Assembly: GCA_031421935.1 (NCBI GenBank)
Contig: JANOPQ010000122.1
Span: 1 to 15,194 of the forward strand
Direction of reading: 5' to 3'
Source of the DNA: JAJTFW01 sp031421935
GTDB lineage: Bacteria > Bacteroidota > Bacteroidia > AKYH767-A > OLB10
DNA: 15,194 bases
The notes under the pieces are model-generated. The model saw only the letters and a program-made list of their open reading frames with translations. It did not search any database and was not told the DNA's origin. Positions 14,208 through 15,194 of this stretch are shown here, in pieces. Every line of letters starts with the position of its first letter. The stretch's first letter is position 1. The translations under genes and the position numbers were made by a program.

Positions 14208-14226
14208 TCAACAGGCTCAAAGAGTA
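14208..14226. repeat. Dispersed repeat, copy C (degraded)
   Basis: TCAACAGGCTCAAAGAGTA, a more divergent copy only six bases after copy B, suggesting local duplication followed by decay. Confidence 0.55.
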
Positions 14227-14346
14227 TTCCTTTTCTGAAACTGAAATACATCTTCGCTCTCTTAACTCATACTCACTCTGCCAATCCTTGTTCTCTGCAC
14301 TCTTTCTCCCTTTGTTTCTTTCACTTTGCGTCAATTTCCTATTCAA

Positions 14347-14378
14347 TTTGGTTCTATCAAATCCATTTAATAGTTTTG
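14347..14378 (+). promoter_or_regulatory. Promoter of the PEGA-like lipoprotein
   Basis: TTTG at 14347-14350 and TAGTTTTG at 14371-14378 are separated by exactly 20 bases, a full match to the Bacteroidetes promoter pattern. Transcription would begin near 14385, leaving a leader of about 73 AT-rich bases. Confidence 0.7.
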
Positions 14379-14457
14379 ATAAACGATTTAGTAACCTATT
14401 TGACGTCATATATAATTTATTATTCAAAAAAATCTATTTAACACACAAACTAGTTTT

Positions 14458-14877
14458 ATGAAATCTATACTATTATTAATATCTCTTTGTCTTATTTTCT
14501 CTAGTTGCGGAGTAATATTCGGCGGCAATAAATACCAAGCGATTATCCATGCAACAGACCATCCCAACGCCGATATTTATGTAAATGGGGAAAAAGTTGG
14601 AAAAGGAAAAGTTAAGGGTCTATATAAAAGGAATAAAATTCTTACTGTTGAATTAAGACAAGAAGGATGTGATCCTAAAATTCAGTCATTTGATCATGTA
14701 TTTAGAACGGGGAATTTTATTTTAAGTATAATTACATGGGGTATATCTGGAATTTTGGTCGATTTAATTTCAGGTTCTTCATTTAAACCAGATCATAGAA
14801 ATGATCCAGCAATTAAAAGATTGGACTACGATTACTACCGGTTTAATGTTGATTACTCTGGTTGCCCGGTAAAATAG
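14458..14877 (+). CDS. Small lipoprotein with PEGA-like segment
   Basis: A 139-residue protein with a lipoprotein signal peptide (MKSILLLISLCLIFSSC, lipidated Cys at 17), then GVIFGG. ADIYVNGEKVGKGKVKGLY near residues 39-57 resembles a PEGA-type beta domain, often found in surface and envelope proteins. A hydrophobic stretch, GNFILSIITWGISGILVDLISG (about residues 86-107), followed by a Pro/Asp-rich tail, recalls other small Bacteroidota lipoproteins with a WGI(x)GxxVDLxTG motif. Function is unknown. It has its own promoter and no operon partner in the window, and is more AT-rich than the upstream housekeeping genes. Being flanked by the repeat array and a degraded unit copy suggests a possible accessory locus, which is inference. 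Confidence 0.8.
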   Translation: MKSILLLISLCLIFSSCGVIFGGNKYQAIIHATDHPNADIYVNGEKVGKGKVKGLYKRNKILTVELRQEGCDPKIQSFDHVFRTGNFILSIITWGISGILVDLISGSSFKPDHRNDPAIKRLDYDYYRFNVDYSGCPVK

Positions 14878-14897
14878 TTGAATAAGATACTTTAAAG

Positions 14898-15010
14898 TCT
14901 GCGAAACTTTAGTTACGTTGCTTTTTATTTTCCGAATGGTTTTGGAGTCCAAAACAATATGGCGGACCCAATATTTTCTTGCCTAAGCTTGTTTGTTTGC
15001 TCTTATGATT
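14898..15010 (+). repeat. Degraded relative of the tRNA-associated unit
   Basis: CTGCGAAACTTTAGTTACG then TTGCTTTTTATTTTCCGAATGG parallels the CGCAGCTTTAGCTGCG and TTGCTTTCTATTTTCAGAATGG of units 1 and 2. Further on, CCCAATATTTTCTTGCCTAA and GCTTGTTTGTTTGCTC resemble CCCAATAATTTCCTAACCAA and GCTCGCTTGCTGGC. The order of the two blocks is swapped compared with one unit, as expected for a piece spanning a tandem junction. Similarity is by eye. Confidence 0.55.
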
Positions 15011-15194
15011 TATTTGGAATTTAGGGTTAGAATATTTGACCAAAGTAGAGGACTTTGAAAACACCAAAACAATCAATGAACAATGATAATCAACAAGTCA
15101 TAAAGTAAAAAGATGGATTCTCAAATCCTATGGTTGCATACCTATGTAACGACTGACATAATTTACTATGTGTAGACTGCTCCCCACGAAGATA
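15011..15194. other. Right-end non-coding stretch, nothing recognised
   Basis: AT-rich sequence. On the minus strand two frames are open from the right edge for a few dozen codons, but they show no recognisable motif. A partial gene crossing the edge cannot be excluded. Confidence 0.3.

Larger units (their letters stand above)
14066..14346 (+). other. Pyrimidine-rich non-coding tract
   Basis: The plus strand is strongly C+T biased, with recurring words such as CTCTGCACTCT (14116-14126 and 14293-14303), CACTCTCACTCTCTCTG and long T/C runs. Open frames in it have no recognisable domain and biased, low-complexity composition, so I do not call a gene. It contains repeat copies B and C and lies between the tRNA-associated array and the lipoprotein promoter. 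Confidence 0.6.

Noticed and set aside
14138..14461. 107-codon plus-strand and overlapping minus-strand frames in the pyrimidine tract
   Set aside because: Low-complexity translation (F, L, S runs), includes dispersed repeats and the lipoprotein promoter.
15090..15194. C-terminal fragment of a minus-strand gene entering from the right edge
   Set aside because: Two frames are open to the edge but neither translation shows a recognisable motif.

Overview
The window looks like the chromosome of a member of the Bacteroidota (Bacteroidetes), probably Flavobacteriales-like or a relative. Three things support this: a large repetitive surface protein with features of type IX secretion (T9SS) substrates, several TTTG-N20-TAnnTTTG promoters (the Bacteroidetes primary sigma-factor pattern), and Bacteroidetes-type CdaA, RecQ and tandem-domain UspA proteins. 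The DNA is AT-rich, and no Shine-Dalgarno sequences decide starts. The species cannot be named from this sequence alone.

Layout. Positions 1-2108 (minus) hold the N-terminal ~700 codons of a secreted beta-rich surface protein, cut by the left edge just before the expected T9SS sorting tail. After a palindrome-bearing gap come a minus-strand uridine-phosphorylase-family enzyme (2285-3160) and, divergent from it, two tandem universal stress proteins (3214-4996) ending in a strong terminator. RecQ helicase (5061-6971) and the c-di-AMP synthase CdaA (7116-7910) follow on plus. A convergent intergenic region with hairpins separates them from a three-gene minus operon: short-chain dehydrogenase, TPR lipoprotein, and a TMTC-like membrane protein with C-terminal TPRs (11537 down to 8190). 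A GNAT-superfamily-like protein (11802-12968) lies on plus behind a palindrome-dense spacer.

From about 13.1 kb the character changes. A tRNA-Lys(TTT) gene with its own promoter and a double-hairpin leader is followed by two ~330-bp near-identical tandem units. Each unit is bounded by a copy of the tRNA 3' end (AATCCCAGCGGGATCA) and ends in a long hairpin whose stem shows compensatory changes between copies. A third boundary copy is followed by a short hairpin. Then come scattered TCGACAGGCTCAGGGAGCA-type repeats, a pyrimidine-rich non-coding tract, a small PEGA-like lipoprotein gene with a good promoter (14458-14877), and a degraded relative of the tandem unit.

How it fits together. Most protein genes are housekeeping or envelope genes in small transcription units: nucleoside salvage, stress response, DNA repair, c-di-AMP signalling and envelope functions. 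The most novel parts are non-coding: (i) the tRNA-Lys 3'-end tandem element array, which resembles serial insertion at, or duplication from, a tRNA attachment-like site but encodes no integrase; (ii) a REP-like palindrome pair inserted in frame inside a membrane-protein gene; (iii) a cluster of five palindromes in about 190 bp at 11593-11781. No CRISPR array, complete transposase or recognisable defence system is visible.
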